Source: Scleromitrula shiraiana (Eukaryota > Ascomycota > Leotiomycetes > Helotiales > Sclerotiniaceae). Taken from it: a DNA stretch of 64,000 nucleotides. A program made the position numbers and the translations under genes. Location of the stretch: assembly GCA_028455995.1 (NCBI GenBank), contig JABELC010000011.1:558001-622000 (forward strand), given 5' to 3'. The notes under the pieces are model-generated. The model did no database searches. It saw nothing but the letters and a program-made list of their open reading frames with translations, and had not been told where the DNA came from. Positions 1 through 11,806 of the stretch are shown in pieces. The first letter of the stretch is position 1, and every line of letters starts with the position of its first letter.

Positions 1-335
1 ATGTCTACGTATAAACGCTGTACTCCCAGATTGATTCTGATATCTTTTCCTCCCCTACAAATTTTTTGCATCTATCTCACAATCATATCAAAAAAGCTTA
101 GAAACCAATCATCTGATACTCAATACCATCAATTTACATCCTCATCTTAAATACTTTTGGAAATACCTCGTATTCACCACCCATTCAAATTCATTGCCTG
201 TACCACTAGCATCTTCTGTACTAGTCATTCCACAGCATCTTCTCAAACTCCTTTACCTTCTCGTCTTTCAGCCTACAAAGTTATCTACAACTTTGATCAA
301 TTTACTTTTTTTACACATCACACCAGTCCACAACA
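1..335. other. upstream region of the inositol oxygenase gene
   Basis: No gene is visible. The stretch from about 150 to 335 is rich in C and T (many short CT and CCATT tracts), as is usual for the promoter/5' leader of filamentous ascomycete genes. The ORF that overlaps it begins at a TTG and is not supported. Confidence 0.6.
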
Positions 336-1358
336 ATGTCTCCTTCCGCTATCCACAATGATGGCCGCTTATTGGAAGAGATCTCGGACAAGATGGATGA
401 GTTGAACATCATCAAAGCAGAGATGAAGGAAATGGGAATGCTCGAGAAGTCGCAGTTTGATACTGAGAAAGATAAGACGATGTTCAGACAGTATAATACT
501 GCGGTTGACGGGGTCAAGGAAGTATACAGGATGTAAGTATCCTCAACCATCTCCCATTCGTACAGGACTAACAGTTTGTTTCAGCCAGCACGAGAGACAG
601 ACTGTGGCTTTCAACTTGATGAAGCGTAACGAGTTCAAGTTTAAGGTTCGGGACAACATGAGTGTCTGGGATGCAGCATTGAAGGCTTGCTCCATCAAGG
701 ACGATTCTGATCCCGATACAGAATTGTCACAGATGGAGCATGCTCTTCAAGCTGCTGAGGCAATGCGACGGGATGGCAAACCACGCTGGATGATCTTGAC
801 TGGCTTCATCCATGATTTGGGCAAGCTTTTGCTCCAGTATGGAGCAGAAGGCCAATGGGATGTCGTTGGTGATACTTTCCCTGTTGGCTGTGCATTTGAT
901 CACCGCATTGTTTATCCCGAGTCCTTCGAAAACAACCCGGATTCAAAAGACCCAATCTATAGCACAAAGAACGGGATCTACCAACCGGGTTGCGGAATGG
1001 ACAATGTGATGCTATCATGGGGCCACGATGAATATCTGTACCAAGTTGTCAAAGATCAATCCACTTTACCTCCCGAGGCACTTGCCATGATCAGATACCA
1101 CTCCTTCTACGCCTGGCACTCTGCTGGCGCTTATAGGGAACTCATGGATGAACATGACCACGCAATGTTGGCTGCCGTTCAAGCTTTCAACCCCTACGAC
1201 CTCTACAGCAAAAGCGATGCTCCACCGGATGTGGAAGCCCTCAAGGTATGAATATCCCCCCTACTTGTTCTGGAAACAATAAAACTAACTTGTAACTATA
1301 GCCTTACTACTTGGAACTGATCGATGAGTTCTTCCCCAAGCGTATCATCAAATGGTAA
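336..1358 (+). CDS. myo-inositol oxygenase (MIOX)
   Basis: Predicted 304-residue protein from exons 336-532, 585-1245 and 1302-1358; both introns have GT...AG ends and ACTAAC-like branch points, and phases agree. MIOX opens the myo-inositol ring with O2 to give D-glucuronate, the first step of inositol catabolism, in the cytosol, using a di-iron centre. The six family metal ligands can all be seen in order: His in MEHALQ, the HD pair in FIHDLGKLL (about residues 142-143), His in WGHDEY, His in RYHSFY and Asp in NPYDLYS. The last exon encodes the conserved C-terminus ending FFPKRIIKW. Length is normal for the family (about 285-320). The start has a good context (caacaATG) and follows a C/T-rich leader. 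Family assignment is firm; use as a carbon route or for inositol homeostasis is inference. Confidence 0.95.
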
Positions 1359-3095
1359 ATAATACCATATAAATACAAAAGCATGGGAAGATACCACAAA
1401 TGTTGGCTTCGGAGTATAGGATTTGGTCGGCTCTCGGGTTCTTCATAGATTGGTTCATTTTGGCTGGATTTAGAGCGCAGAGATATCGCAAATATCTACT
1501 TGTTGATAATTTTCAATGTAATGATTTTTCAAATCAAACAACTCTTGTTCTTAACCTCCATAAAAACGGTAGCATAGCATGTGAATAAAGTAAATCCCTC
1601 ATCGTATGTTCCGCAGTGAACCGTTGGCGTGAGATACACCGTTGTACGATGACGTTTAATGATATATCAGATTCGATATCGTCAATGTAACGGTTCGGTC
1701 TGGCCGCCTGGATACGACAGATCTTGATCTCGCTCTTGGCTACGAGGGAGGAGGGGTGTCCCAGGTGGTGGAAGATATGTCACGATTTTATCATGTAATG
1801 AATCATATCACATGGCTTAACAAAAGCCAGAAAGCCATAAAAAAGATTGTTGGGTATGAGGAGAGTAGGAACAGAAGTCTCTTGCAACTGACAGCCCCAG
1901 TACGCAAGGCCAAGAAGGTGTTGTCGAAGAAGGATCTGCGTGCTCGTCTGGGGTCAAGCTTATGTAATCTATATGAGGTCTTTCCGTAAAAGAAAATAAT
2001 GTATACTGAACGCGAGGTATGAACTGCCAGCGCAAGGAGAGTTACCATAAAATGCAATTTTTTTTGTAAAGCTTAACTGGATATTGTGGTTGCTTTAATT
2101 CTCAGATATATCGAGCATTTAAACACCTTTACATCGAGTTACTCCCCATTGTTCAGAAGTTCCATGATCAAACATTGAAATCGTTTCGAATAACAGTAAT
2201 TGAGCTGTTGAGAGCTCAACAATGGTTGAGCTACTGGTACATCAATCTCGTATGGGTAAACATCACCCGGAAATTAATTCTTGTCTTTATATATCACGCC
2301 ACCAACGTCTCTAATATCTTCAACAATACAAGCTGGCACTGATCAATGACGACAACCCTACCTCGGGGAGCCTCATATGTATATTCTGTGGGTGAGGGCT
2401 TCTCACGACCCTGTTCGCAACTTCGCAATATTGTTTTCATGCAACTCGGTGGCGGAATGAACCTTGGCTAAGTCCACTCGAGGCCCACTGCCACTCGTGC
2501 CACTACAAGGAGGGGAACACGGGTGACCTAAAATGGATAAGCAGCATCAGAAGAGGATTGTTATGCCTGTCAACTCACCTTACATAAGTGCTATCGCAAT
2601 ATCTAGATTGATATATGCTTATCTCCCCTCATTTTCTATCACTAGCCATCAATTTCAATTGAATGACGTTCATTCGTTTCCTTTTTACTTTTTTTCTTTT
2701 CACTGTACCTCAAGTTGAGCATATTCCTTGAGATGATTGCAATTCTTGGTGAAGTGTTATTATTTTAAAATGTACACTAAATTCTTGTTCTTCATTGTCA
2801 GCTTCTGAGAGGATTTTCTCAGCCTTATACGTTCAATGGGATGAACTTTTCTTATGACATTCTCCCCTCGCATTTGCATTCGCCTACCAAGATATCGGGA
2901 CAGACATCTCATATATAAACTCTTCTAGCTTATATATAATGTATGGATTGCTTCGTACAGAATCCATCTCTCACTAGCATTGGCAAGTTGGGTCACTCCT
3001 ACATTGCAAATTATCCGGAAAGTAGGACGCCATAATTGAACCAGAAGCCATACACATTCAGCACTTCCGTTGATTTCTCTCTGTGTTCCGCCAAC
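1359..3095. other. intergenic region between MIOX and the ankyrin gene
   Basis: About 1.7 kb with only short ORFs (up to about 77 residues) that match nothing I recognise. No repeats or RNA gene are obvious. The last 100 bases probably hold the promoter and leader of the downstream ankyrin gene. Confidence 0.5.
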
Positions 3096-5484
3096 ATGTC
3101 CTTAGATTTACCAGAGATCACCTTCGAGGAATGTGAACGCTGCTTCGCATTTCTAAAAACTAATTCTGGCGAAGAATTCCTTCAATCATGCTACGAGAAC
3201 CGCGAGAGGGAGAAACGAAACTGCAAGCCCACGTCTATCCAGAGAAAGCTGTTGAAGTTGAATCAGACCCGGAGACACCCAGAATGGGAAGCTCATAAAA
3301 AAGAGATTTTCTCTTATTACATGAGAAACTTCAGTTCCGCAAGAATACTTCGGGAAATTACTGCTGGTGGCAATCGGTTCTCGAGTCAATCGTAAGTATG
3401 GCAGTGGATACGGAGGATGATCGTTGCTAAACTCCAATAGTCCTCGAACGTGTGACAACCGATTAGAAGCATGGGGCTACCCACTCAATCCCGATTTTAG
3501 GAAAGTGTTTATGAGTCGATTACGAGTAGCCGCCGCCAATTGGGAGACTCAGCTACAGCTCAACCTTGTTCGAAGTCCCTTCCAAGTCATATCTCAAACA
3601 CCCAGACTAGATTTCGATGATGACGACTCAATTGATTTCTCTCAAGAGAACACTCCCCGTGGTATCATTGACTCACCAACTCTCGGAACGACAAAGGGAA
3701 AGGCCATAATTGATAAAACGAAGCGACAATCCCGCCCCGCCACAGCAGATTTTATGCCAAATGACCAAATACCTTCGATAGATCTCAGCAACATCTTAGC
3801 TGGCAGTTTTGAAGAATTGAATGTCCAGAATGTAGGAGAACATCTACATTCGGAACTTGATTCGGAGCTTGATTCGCAGCTTGATTCACTCATGTCTTAT
3901 GATGTAACACCTTTGTTGGCCAACAAAGAGGGAGGAAATACCCAAATCGATTATGTTGATCCAAGCTTGCTTACCAAACCGGCCTCGATTCTCCAACCTG
4001 ACACTGACTCTGGTTACTACTCAATGGAAGTCCCAAAATCCATCTCATATCAAGAAATGGAGTTCGATGATAACATCCAAGAGGAACCTAGCTCCAGTGA
4101 AGCCAGATCAGAGAGTCCAGATATGGCTTATTATGAGCTATTTGATGCCAATTCATTGATCCCCTCCAAGAGAATGAGCTCCTATCTCCGACAAGAATTG
4201 GAACCGCAACATAGTCCATCCATTCTGCATAGAATACCTTGTATGAATGACCACATGGATGTTGCATTTGGCAAGAGAACTGCATGCGCTTGTGGTGTCA
4301 CTCAAATTCATGCTATTTGCATATGTATGATGGATTTGCCAGATCACCAAGTATTGACAATATTGGGTCATGTAGTTGAAAAAAACGTGATTGATGGAGC
4401 AGGAAATACCCCATTACACTATGCTGCTGCAGCTGGCCGAAAAGAGCTTCTTGACTATATGTTAATATTGGGTGTAAACTACAAACGGCTCAATGTGACT
4501 GGGCAGAGTTTTCTGCATGTTTTAGATGCCAGCTGCTTTAGCGACAGTTTAATCGATTTCCTCGAGCCATTCAAAGAGAGCGGACTACTGGACCAACGCG
4601 ATCATGATGGTCGAACTGTTTTACATGGCCTTCTTCGACACCCAATATTACCTCATGTATATCATGACCTTGTTGATTTCTATGGAGCAGAGAGAGCGAT
4701 ACAATTTGCTCTACGGGACAATCAAGGTATCGATGCAGCACAACATATAAGAGCTGTCGATCAAGCCCAAAATCCACATGCATCGTATGGTTCTGTCGGT
4801 TATGCTCAAGCTATTGTGGTATATGAGAACATAGCCAATCGGTTCATGGCAGATACAGTGCTTGCCGAAAATCCAATTCAAGAGATGCAAAATCGACTTG
4901 CAGTTCTCCGGCATTCGAACCCTAATGTTGCAAACTCAAATCCAAACGCCGAAGGCTGCAATGGCCGAAATGCTTTGCATTGCTTAGTGTCAGCGCCCCG
5001 AGCTTGTAGTCTAGAAGATTCTGAAACACGTATCAGCCAGCTTGAACAATACATTTTCTCCGGAACAGACATCAATCATTACGACAATGCTGGCAGAACA
5101 CCATTACTCGCTGCAATTATCGATTCAAGCTCCACCAACGAATATGTTATGAAAACCACCGTCGAGAAACTTTGCCAAAGTGGTGCCAATGTGCACCAAA
5201 GAGATAGAGATGGTCATACGGCATTGTTTCATGCTATACGATTAGGATATCATAACTGTGTAGCCATCCTCCTTCAAAATGGTGCACATGTAAACCGGCG
5301 AACACCAGATGGGCGCAGTTATCGACGCCTTGCGCAAGATTATCTACAGGAACATATGAATGCAAATGATCAAGAAGGGTTTGATAATTTGCAAAGGCGC
5401 TTGGCGGTGGTTTCTGCTATTATTAATTTCAGAGCTGAATTGGAACCGACAGATTTGCAGGCTTGGGGAGTTGATGCGACATGA
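3096..5484 (+). CDS. ankyrin-repeat protein, function unknown
   Basis: Predicted 779-residue protein from exons 3096-3391 and 3441-5484; the 49-bp intron (GTAAGT, branch TGCTAAC, acceptor TAG) joins in phase. The ATG at 3096 (gccaacATGtcc) is preferred; an in-frame extension upstream begins only with TTG. The first 120 residues are charged and helical, followed by a low-complexity acidic/serine-rich middle with a short tandem ELDS/QLDS stretch near residue 250. From about residue 430 there are ankyrin-like units: GNTPLHYAAAAGR, DGRTVLHGLLRHP, GRNALHCLV, GRTPLLAAI and DGHTALFHAIRLGYHN. Ankyrin arrays usually bind other proteins; no catalytic domain, signal peptide or membrane segment is seen. 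The N-terminal layout resembles uncharacterised fungal ankyrin proteins; I do not assign a function. Confidence 0.85.
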
Positions 5485-6417
5485 AATCGTCAAAAAATTA
5501 TCGTATCGAAATTATAAAGCTTTGATATTAGGGGCGGGTCTATCGACATAATAAGTGGAATTTGTGTTTTTGGTGGTAGTGATTCAACTCATTGCCATGT
5601 TTCGACTGAAGGATTAAGAGACTAACAGAGGCTGAAAGATTTTACAAAATCTGCTCAAAAATCTCGTTATTGGAATTCAAAAGGTGGTTGACATGGTAGC
5701 TGCGAAAGATGGAGATTAAATATTATGATGGTGGAAAGCATACGGCCTTTTAGTACTCTCCACCTCCACCTCCCAGCCCATCTCATTCCACATTTACTCC
5801 ATCAAATGCTCGCTTACCACCGACCCTTATATATTTCAATTGCTCCAACACTCGACTACCACAGCAACATCAAAGGAAGCTGTCTCTTATTACAGCAATT
5901 TAATCGAATCGATGTTGTGTGTGGATAATCAAAAACAACACACCTAATCCTTCAAGTCTCGGGTCCCAAGCTCTCCCGGGATTGAGCGCGAAGATTACGG
6001 TGGCTTTTCTATTCTAGAGAATGCCTAGCGACTGGGTTAGCATTCTGGTACAAGAAATTGGATAGAATATATCCTAGATCAGATTCAGTCCTTGAAGTAT
6101 TACGTTTATTCTTGTTCATTTTCGGCACGTTTAGCCATCCCATGTATATAGAAAAAGTAATCCGAGCCTGTTCCGAAGATGGCGATGATTGTTACGAACA
6201 AATTTAGTGATATGCAAAGTTCACTCTTGTATTATTTTCTGAAAGATTGAAACACGTATATCAATTCAGACTTCTTGATTTGTATAAAAGGCAGTATTGA
6301 TTGACATTAGATCAATGCGTTAGGGGTTGAGCAACTAGTAAGTAGAGAACACACTTACGTAATTAATTACAAATATTGCAAACATTGTTTTAACTTCACT
6401 TTGACCTTCTGTTCATG
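5485..6417. other. intergenic region downstream of the ankyrin gene
   Basis: AT-rich, no supported gene; only ORFs below 70 residues. It probably contains the 3' UTR of the ankyrin gene and runs into the decayed repeat array that begins near 6418. Confidence 0.5.
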
Positions 6418-7590
6418 TAGATTTGTAACATATTATGTACTGATATGGCCTTTTTCATCTACCTATTCAAGATAGACAATATTCTGAGCCCTATATATGC
6501 AACAAGAAAGTCCTTTGAGTCTATCTTCGTGGTACCTATTTGCCGTGATGGGCACCCTGTCAACGAGTAGGCAAGCAGTCAGACATGCAACAAAAGCTTG
6601 ATATGAGCTCTCTAGGTTTGTTCAAATATACGGTACTACTGCTAACTAGGTAACCCAATAACGGTAGGCAGTCATAGATATGCAACAAAACACGACATGA
6701 GCTGAAGGTTTGTCTATATATTCTACAAGATATTGATCAGCCACTTGGTATCGGTAGACAGTCATAGATTTGTAACAAAAATAGCATATGAAATGTCCAA
6801 ACTTATTCATATAGACAACCCAACAACGGTGGGCAGTAAGATATACAACAAAACACGCCTACATACCTAGACTCCTACCCTTCTTCCTAAATCTTGGTTG
6901 CCGAGTACGGGGTGCGTCCTCCTTAGATATGCAACAAAACCCCATATTCACCTCAAAACACAAGATGAACATGCATACGTTCTGCATACGCATCGTATGC
7001 ACATCTGTAGATATGCAACAAAATAATCATCCTAAACTCCTCCTCTCTTGTACAGCCTGTATCTAACTAGGCAGTCAGGAGGTCTGGTACCGGTAGGCCA
7101 TAATCAGATATGCAACAAAACAGTGAAATGCGCTCTCCCGGTTTGTTCAAACAGGCAGCCTGGCAACGATTGGCAGTAAGACATGCAACAAAACCCTCCC
7201 TACACACCTACCTATCTATTCATCTAGTAAAGCTCCACACGGGGTACGCACCGTACGGGCACGCACTAGATATGCAACAAAACCCCATATCTCCCCAGAA
7301 TCCAAGATAAATCCGCATACGCACCGTACACCCATGCCTAAGATATGCAACAAAAGCCTACAATCCCCGAAGAATCAACGTAAATCCGCATACGTACCAT
7401 GTGCGCGCGCACTAGATATGCAACAAAACCGACCATCTTACCCAGGATTCACTCCACATACACGCATACATACCGTATGCACATGTCCTAGATGTGCAAC
7501 AAAGCTCCTCCACCCAAATATCTATCTCCCCGACAACAATCTACACGGGGTACGCACCGTACACGCACGCCTTAGATATGCAACCCAACC
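6418..7590. repeat. decayed tandem array, unit about 73-97 bp, with 15-bp conserved core
   Basis: About 15 copies of a core close to AGATATGCAACAAAA recur in the same orientation, starting at 6419 (degenerate), 6493, 6581, 6676, 6766, 6839, 6925, 7009, 7106, 7179, 7268, 7341, 7414, 7490 and 7574. Spacings are 73-97 bp, with 73 seen four times. Two unit types alternate. Type A carries CGGTAGGCAGTCA just before the core and GGTTTGTTCAAA after it (6.55-6.85 and 7.09-7.19 kb). Type B carries a small dyad such as TACGCACCGTA before the core (6.9-7.0 and 7.2-7.6 kb). No protein-coding explanation fits; short ORFs across it are by-products of the repeat. It does not match any repeat family I know. 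Confidence 0.8.
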
Positions 7591-8534
7591 CACCACAATC
7601 CCTCAAATTAGAAGTCCAAGATAAATCTGCACTTCCTACGATTCTACCTCGATCTCCTAGGAATTAATACCTGTAATATCTTTCGCCATTCACTTGATTC
7701 CACATTATCGAATGCACAAGAATACTAGTATTGTAGTAGTAACTGTATAACCATTTCCATTGAATTCTAACTACCACCTTATTCATCTTATCTCATCTCT
7801 TCTGTACGTACGTATGCAATCAATTATATATGTGCATGCATAACACCAATACCAATACCAAACAAGCCACAAAAAAGTAATACCAATCTCATAATCTCAT
7901 AAAAGGTTTAAGTTTGATTTTGGCGCCACCCAAAAAAATGACTGACAGAAGATGAAACAAACACAGACAAGACTTAAGACCCGACCGAACTCCTCACTGC
8001 GAGAACAAATAAACACCAAGTCCCTTGCCATCGTATCCCTATAGTATAGAGCAATAATATTAAAATCCCAGCCTCACCACCCCATCCAGCCCCACTATTC
8101 ACTCCTTTCTACCTCCGTTCTACACCACCCACCGGCCGCCACCTTTCGGAGATATCCATCCATCCAGCCGTCATAATCATCATAATCATCATGAAAACAA
8201 CAGAAGGTCCATCCAATTAACTCCATCCATCCATCCATCCATCCATTCATTCATCCGTCCGTCCGTCCGTCCATTCATTCATCCAAGTAGACAAGATAAA
8301 GTAAAGTGCAACAAGAGACCAATCAAAGATCTAAGATTATACTCAACATGTTTTATTCGCACTGGCAGAAAAAAGACATGACAATTGATAAAAACGCCAC
8401 AGACGCCACCACACTTTCTTTCAATATATGCCAAGTAGGTAACAACAACGAGACACAAGACGCCGAATTTCAAAATGCAAATCGAGGTACTGTACAAGTA
8501 CGTAAATATCGTATCGTTTCGTATCATGAATCAT
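7591..8534. other. intergenic region 3' of the Cdc14 gene
   Basis: Holds the probable 3' UTR of the minus-strand Cdc14 gene and a tetranucleotide microsatellite near 8222-8284. No gene is supported. Confidence 0.5.
8222..8284. repeat. (CATC)n microsatellite with CATT and CGTC variants
   Basis: An uninterrupted tetranucleotide run that changes register from CATC to CATT to CGTC units, visible directly in the sequence. Confidence 0.9.
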
Positions 8535-10681
8535 TTACATGCCGGAGACCTTGCGAGTGCTAACACTGCCAACTCTCCCGCTGGTTTTGCGAACAGCTCC
8601 TGTGGTGTCCTTATTTCGAAGACTATCACCACTGCGCTTTGGACTGCTGCGGACTTTGCCTAGTGTGCTGGAGCCACTACCGGATTTCATGGCTGAGGGT
8701 GTCTTTGGACGAGATCCTGAACCGATGTTTTCGATATCATGGCTGCTATCATTATCGATGGACGTGTAGATTGTTGTGGTGGTTTGGCTTATAGAACGTG
8801 ATGACTTCTCGCTTCGGCCTGGCGATCTGGATGTTTTGCGACTCGTGCGCATGCGAAGTTGCCATTCTTCTTCAGCTTCGGCATCGTCAATTGATGAACG
8901 ATGAATTGAGATCACTTCTGTCTCTCGCTGTAGGTGTTCGTCTTCATTTGTACTGTATGAAACATTACGCCCATATGGGTGATGACGGTCTACTCTGCTT
9001 GTCTTTCTTGGTTGACCTGGAGTGGGTGCTGGGAGATAATCTTCTTGAGCTCCAATACTATGACTTCGCTCGTTATCAACTTCACCAAGTGGTGTTCTTT
9101 GGCTACCATTGGGAGGGGTGACAACTTGACCATTGTGTGCAAGATATCCTTTTCTTGGAGTGGTTGGAACCATGCTGGCCAACTTCTCCTTCATTCTCAA
9201 CTCACACTGCTCTTCGATCCACCATTCACGGAAAGTTCCTTGATTGAGATGAAGCCAATGTTGTTGAGGGCCAACAACCATTCCTGGTCTCATGAAGCGC
9301 ATATATGCGATGATTTCATTGGCAGTGAATCCATATCGGTAGATCAAATATGCTCCAATAAGACACCCGGTCCGTCCAAGTCCGGCTTTGCAGTGAACAG
9401 CGATTCCTCTCTTTTGGACTGTAATCATCTCATGTGCCAAAGTAATGAATCTTCGAACAACACTAAGCGGTGGGCAAGTACCATCATCAAAGATCATATC
9501 CAAATGCTCAATACCTAAAGCAGTAAAGTATGACGGTGAGTACAACTCCGAGTTCAATCGAACCACCAATCCAATGTTTCTCTTCGAGAAATGCTTCAAA
9601 ACATTCTTGAAAGGTGTTGGCAAGGTAGGGTGGGCATCGACGTCATCCAAAGTCGTTGGCAAAGTTGCATATAATGGAGAAGATGGAAGAATCGGTTGCA
9701 CGGGGTGATGTTGTGGGGAGGCGAATGCAAGGAAGTCAGGAGTCAACCAATTGAAATCTCCTTGATCCACTCTCTCATATCTCTCGTACTCCTCTAGGTC
9801 GAATTGTGGCAAGGCGCAAAACCCTTGCTCTTTTGCGCGCCAGACACCATAGACAACGTCTTGAACTGTAATCCCATAATCCGCTTGACTGTATCCTGCA
9901 TCGCGGAAAGGCATCAAAGGTGGGTCAGCTTGTGCGATTGGCGCGAGAGCAAGATGTGGTGCCCAGGATTGGATCAAGACCATATACGTGGCTAAGAGAC
10001 ATGCAGCGTTGGCTCGACCTAAGTGGCTCAATTAGTTCATTTCGTCCAGCAAATTTTTAGAGACAAGGAAAACTTACTTCTTGCATCGGCCTTGCTCCAG
10101 AATACAACCGGTTTGTTTTTGTTTTCAGGCGCGCCAAGTATATCATGGAATTGTACCGCAAATCTGTAAAGATGTCCGATGTGCAATGGTCCGAAATCGT
10201 GGTGGAAGGCATTGTAAAGTAGAGAATCATCGATGGAGAAATAATAAGGTGGTTCTCTATGTTTGTCTGAAACGACGGATGGTCCTTCTGCAGCTCGTGC
10301 TGACCGCTTGCTCGGGGATCGTCGTGAGCTCTGTTGCTCTGGGTACGGGAAGAGAGTATCGGCTGTTGGAGGGGTGGTATAAGATGCTAAATACAATCGG
10401 TCTGTAACGGTTAGCAAAGTGACCGGTTTATTGCGATATCGAGGACTTGGTTCAGGCGTTGCGCCGGGCCATTTGTCGTCTGGTAATAATGTTGCCCACT
10501 GGAGCATAGAAGTATAGTCCATCGTGTGCGTGATAGCAATATATTAATAATATTGAGCGAATGGAACTCAATGCCTGATGCTGTTGAAGGAATGATGATG
10601 TTGATAATATTGTAAGAATGATAACATACCTGGGATGTACTCGATGATTTGCCCATACTTCAATTGAGAGGAAGGAGGCAT
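8535..10681 (-). CDS. CDC14: Cdc14-type dual-specificity protein phosphatase
   Basis: Predicted 619-residue protein from minus-strand exons 10681-10630, 10401-10078 and 10018-8535. Cdc14 reverses CDK phosphorylation at mitotic exit and in cytokinesis. Exon 1 gives MPPSSQLKYGQIIEYIP, which joins in phase to DRLYLASY, the conserved N-terminus of the family. The A domain follows with FNWLTPDFLAFASPQ, and the catalytic P-loop is HCKAGLGRTG (His334, Cys335, Arg341). The roughly 200-residue C-terminal tail is basic and serine-rich with several SP sites (SPGR, SPKR), as in other fungal Cdc14 proteins. Intron 1 (10402-10629, 228 bp) has branch GCTAAC and acceptor TTACAG; intron 2 is 59 bp. An in-frame ATG at 10522 inside intron 1 could start a form that lacks the family N-terminus, but the spliced start is better supported. 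Confidence 0.93.
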
Positions 10682-11806
10682 CTTGGAATATAAAGGTACA
10701 CTAGGGCACCGAAACTGGCGTCGCGAGGCTCTTTCTTGTAATAATATAGTAGATTGAAGGAAGGTGCGTTGTTGTTATAGGAATGCGCTGGTGAGAAGTC
10801 GCAAGTTTATTTTGTTGTTGTTGTTGATGTTGATGTTCCTCAGGAATAAACACAAAATAATAAATGGCTGGAGCTTTATCCTTTTTAGATCAATCCAAAT
10901 AGAGAATAAACCAAAGATCAGAAGATATATTTTTTGGAAGAGAAGAAAAGATCTCAATGATAAATCAATAGGTTTGTCGACTCATATAGATAGTTTCTAA
11001 GAAACCTAGAAGTTAGTAAGAAGTAGATAGGTAGTTTTATTTATTTTTTATTTTGAAGGAATTCTTATTAAATGTATGGACTTTAACAAATTACTGGTTT
11101 AGTCTGTTTATCGTAAATTTGGTCTGACCCAGCAACCAAGATTTCCAAAGTTGTGACCCGAGTGGATATTTTGCCGCAGAGTTCCAGAGCTTATTATTTA
11201 TTATTTATTATTTTGTATGGATGTTTACATTACTATCGATTGATGAGAGAAAGGGTTGAGAAGTTGTTTATTTATTACTAGGGTTAAGTACTATGTAGAT
11301 TCATAGATCTAGAGTTCAGTTGTAGGTATAGATAGGTTTCTTGAAGCTATTGAAGATGCTCAAATATATAATAGAGAAATGAAGTTCTCTTTCTCATGGT
11401 GATCTCCTAACAATAGAATTCATATTGTATCCGCCAACAATCAACTCGAGATCTATACTGGAATGGCAATGGATGCCGAACCCTCCTCCTCCTCCTCCTC
11501 CTCCTCCTCCTCCTCCTCCAAATCCCCCGAATTATCAGGTATCCATACATACCGCCCATAATCCCCCATCCATCCATCCATATCTCCAATCTAATCAGTT
11601 GTATCGGTACTCCTCCAGGGTTCAAATAAAATCAACAACAAAACAAAAGAAAAGAAAAATAAAACAATCCCTGCATCAGCCAATCTCTCACTCACAACGG
11701 ATAAATTTCCTAACGCTTTCCTGTTAGCAACTTACCGCTGTCCTACTCATCTCCATCTCTATCCCCTCTCTTTTCTCATCAATCAACAATAACAACAACA
11801 ACAACC
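10682..11806. other. divergent intergenic region between Cdc14 and Pcc1
   Basis: Upstream of both flanking genes, so it should contain both promoters. It is AT-rich near Cdc14 and C/T-rich near Pcc1, with a (CCT)n run at 11482-11519. No supported gene inside. Confidence 0.5.
11482..11519. repeat. (CCT)n microsatellite
   Basis: About 12 uninterrupted CCT units. A short ORF through it codes only for a proline run and is not believed. Confidence 0.9.

Noticed and set aside
3036..3095. N-terminal extension of the ankyrin protein
   Set aside because: It starts with TTG rather than ATG; the ATG at 3096 has a good context.
6418..7590. CRISPR-like array (short repeat with 60-80 bp spacers)
   Set aside because: The genome is a fungus with spliceosomal introns. 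Repeats are imperfect, the intervening DNA is itself repeated in two subtypes, and no cas-like gene is present; a decayed satellite fits better.
7110..7624. Two ORFs of 66 and 96 residues across the repeat array
   Set aside because: They are produced by translation of the repeat (MQQN units) and have no other coding signs.
8539..9708. Plus-strand ORFs up to 179 residues over Cdc14
   Set aside because: Antisense shadows of a clearly conserved minus-strand gene.
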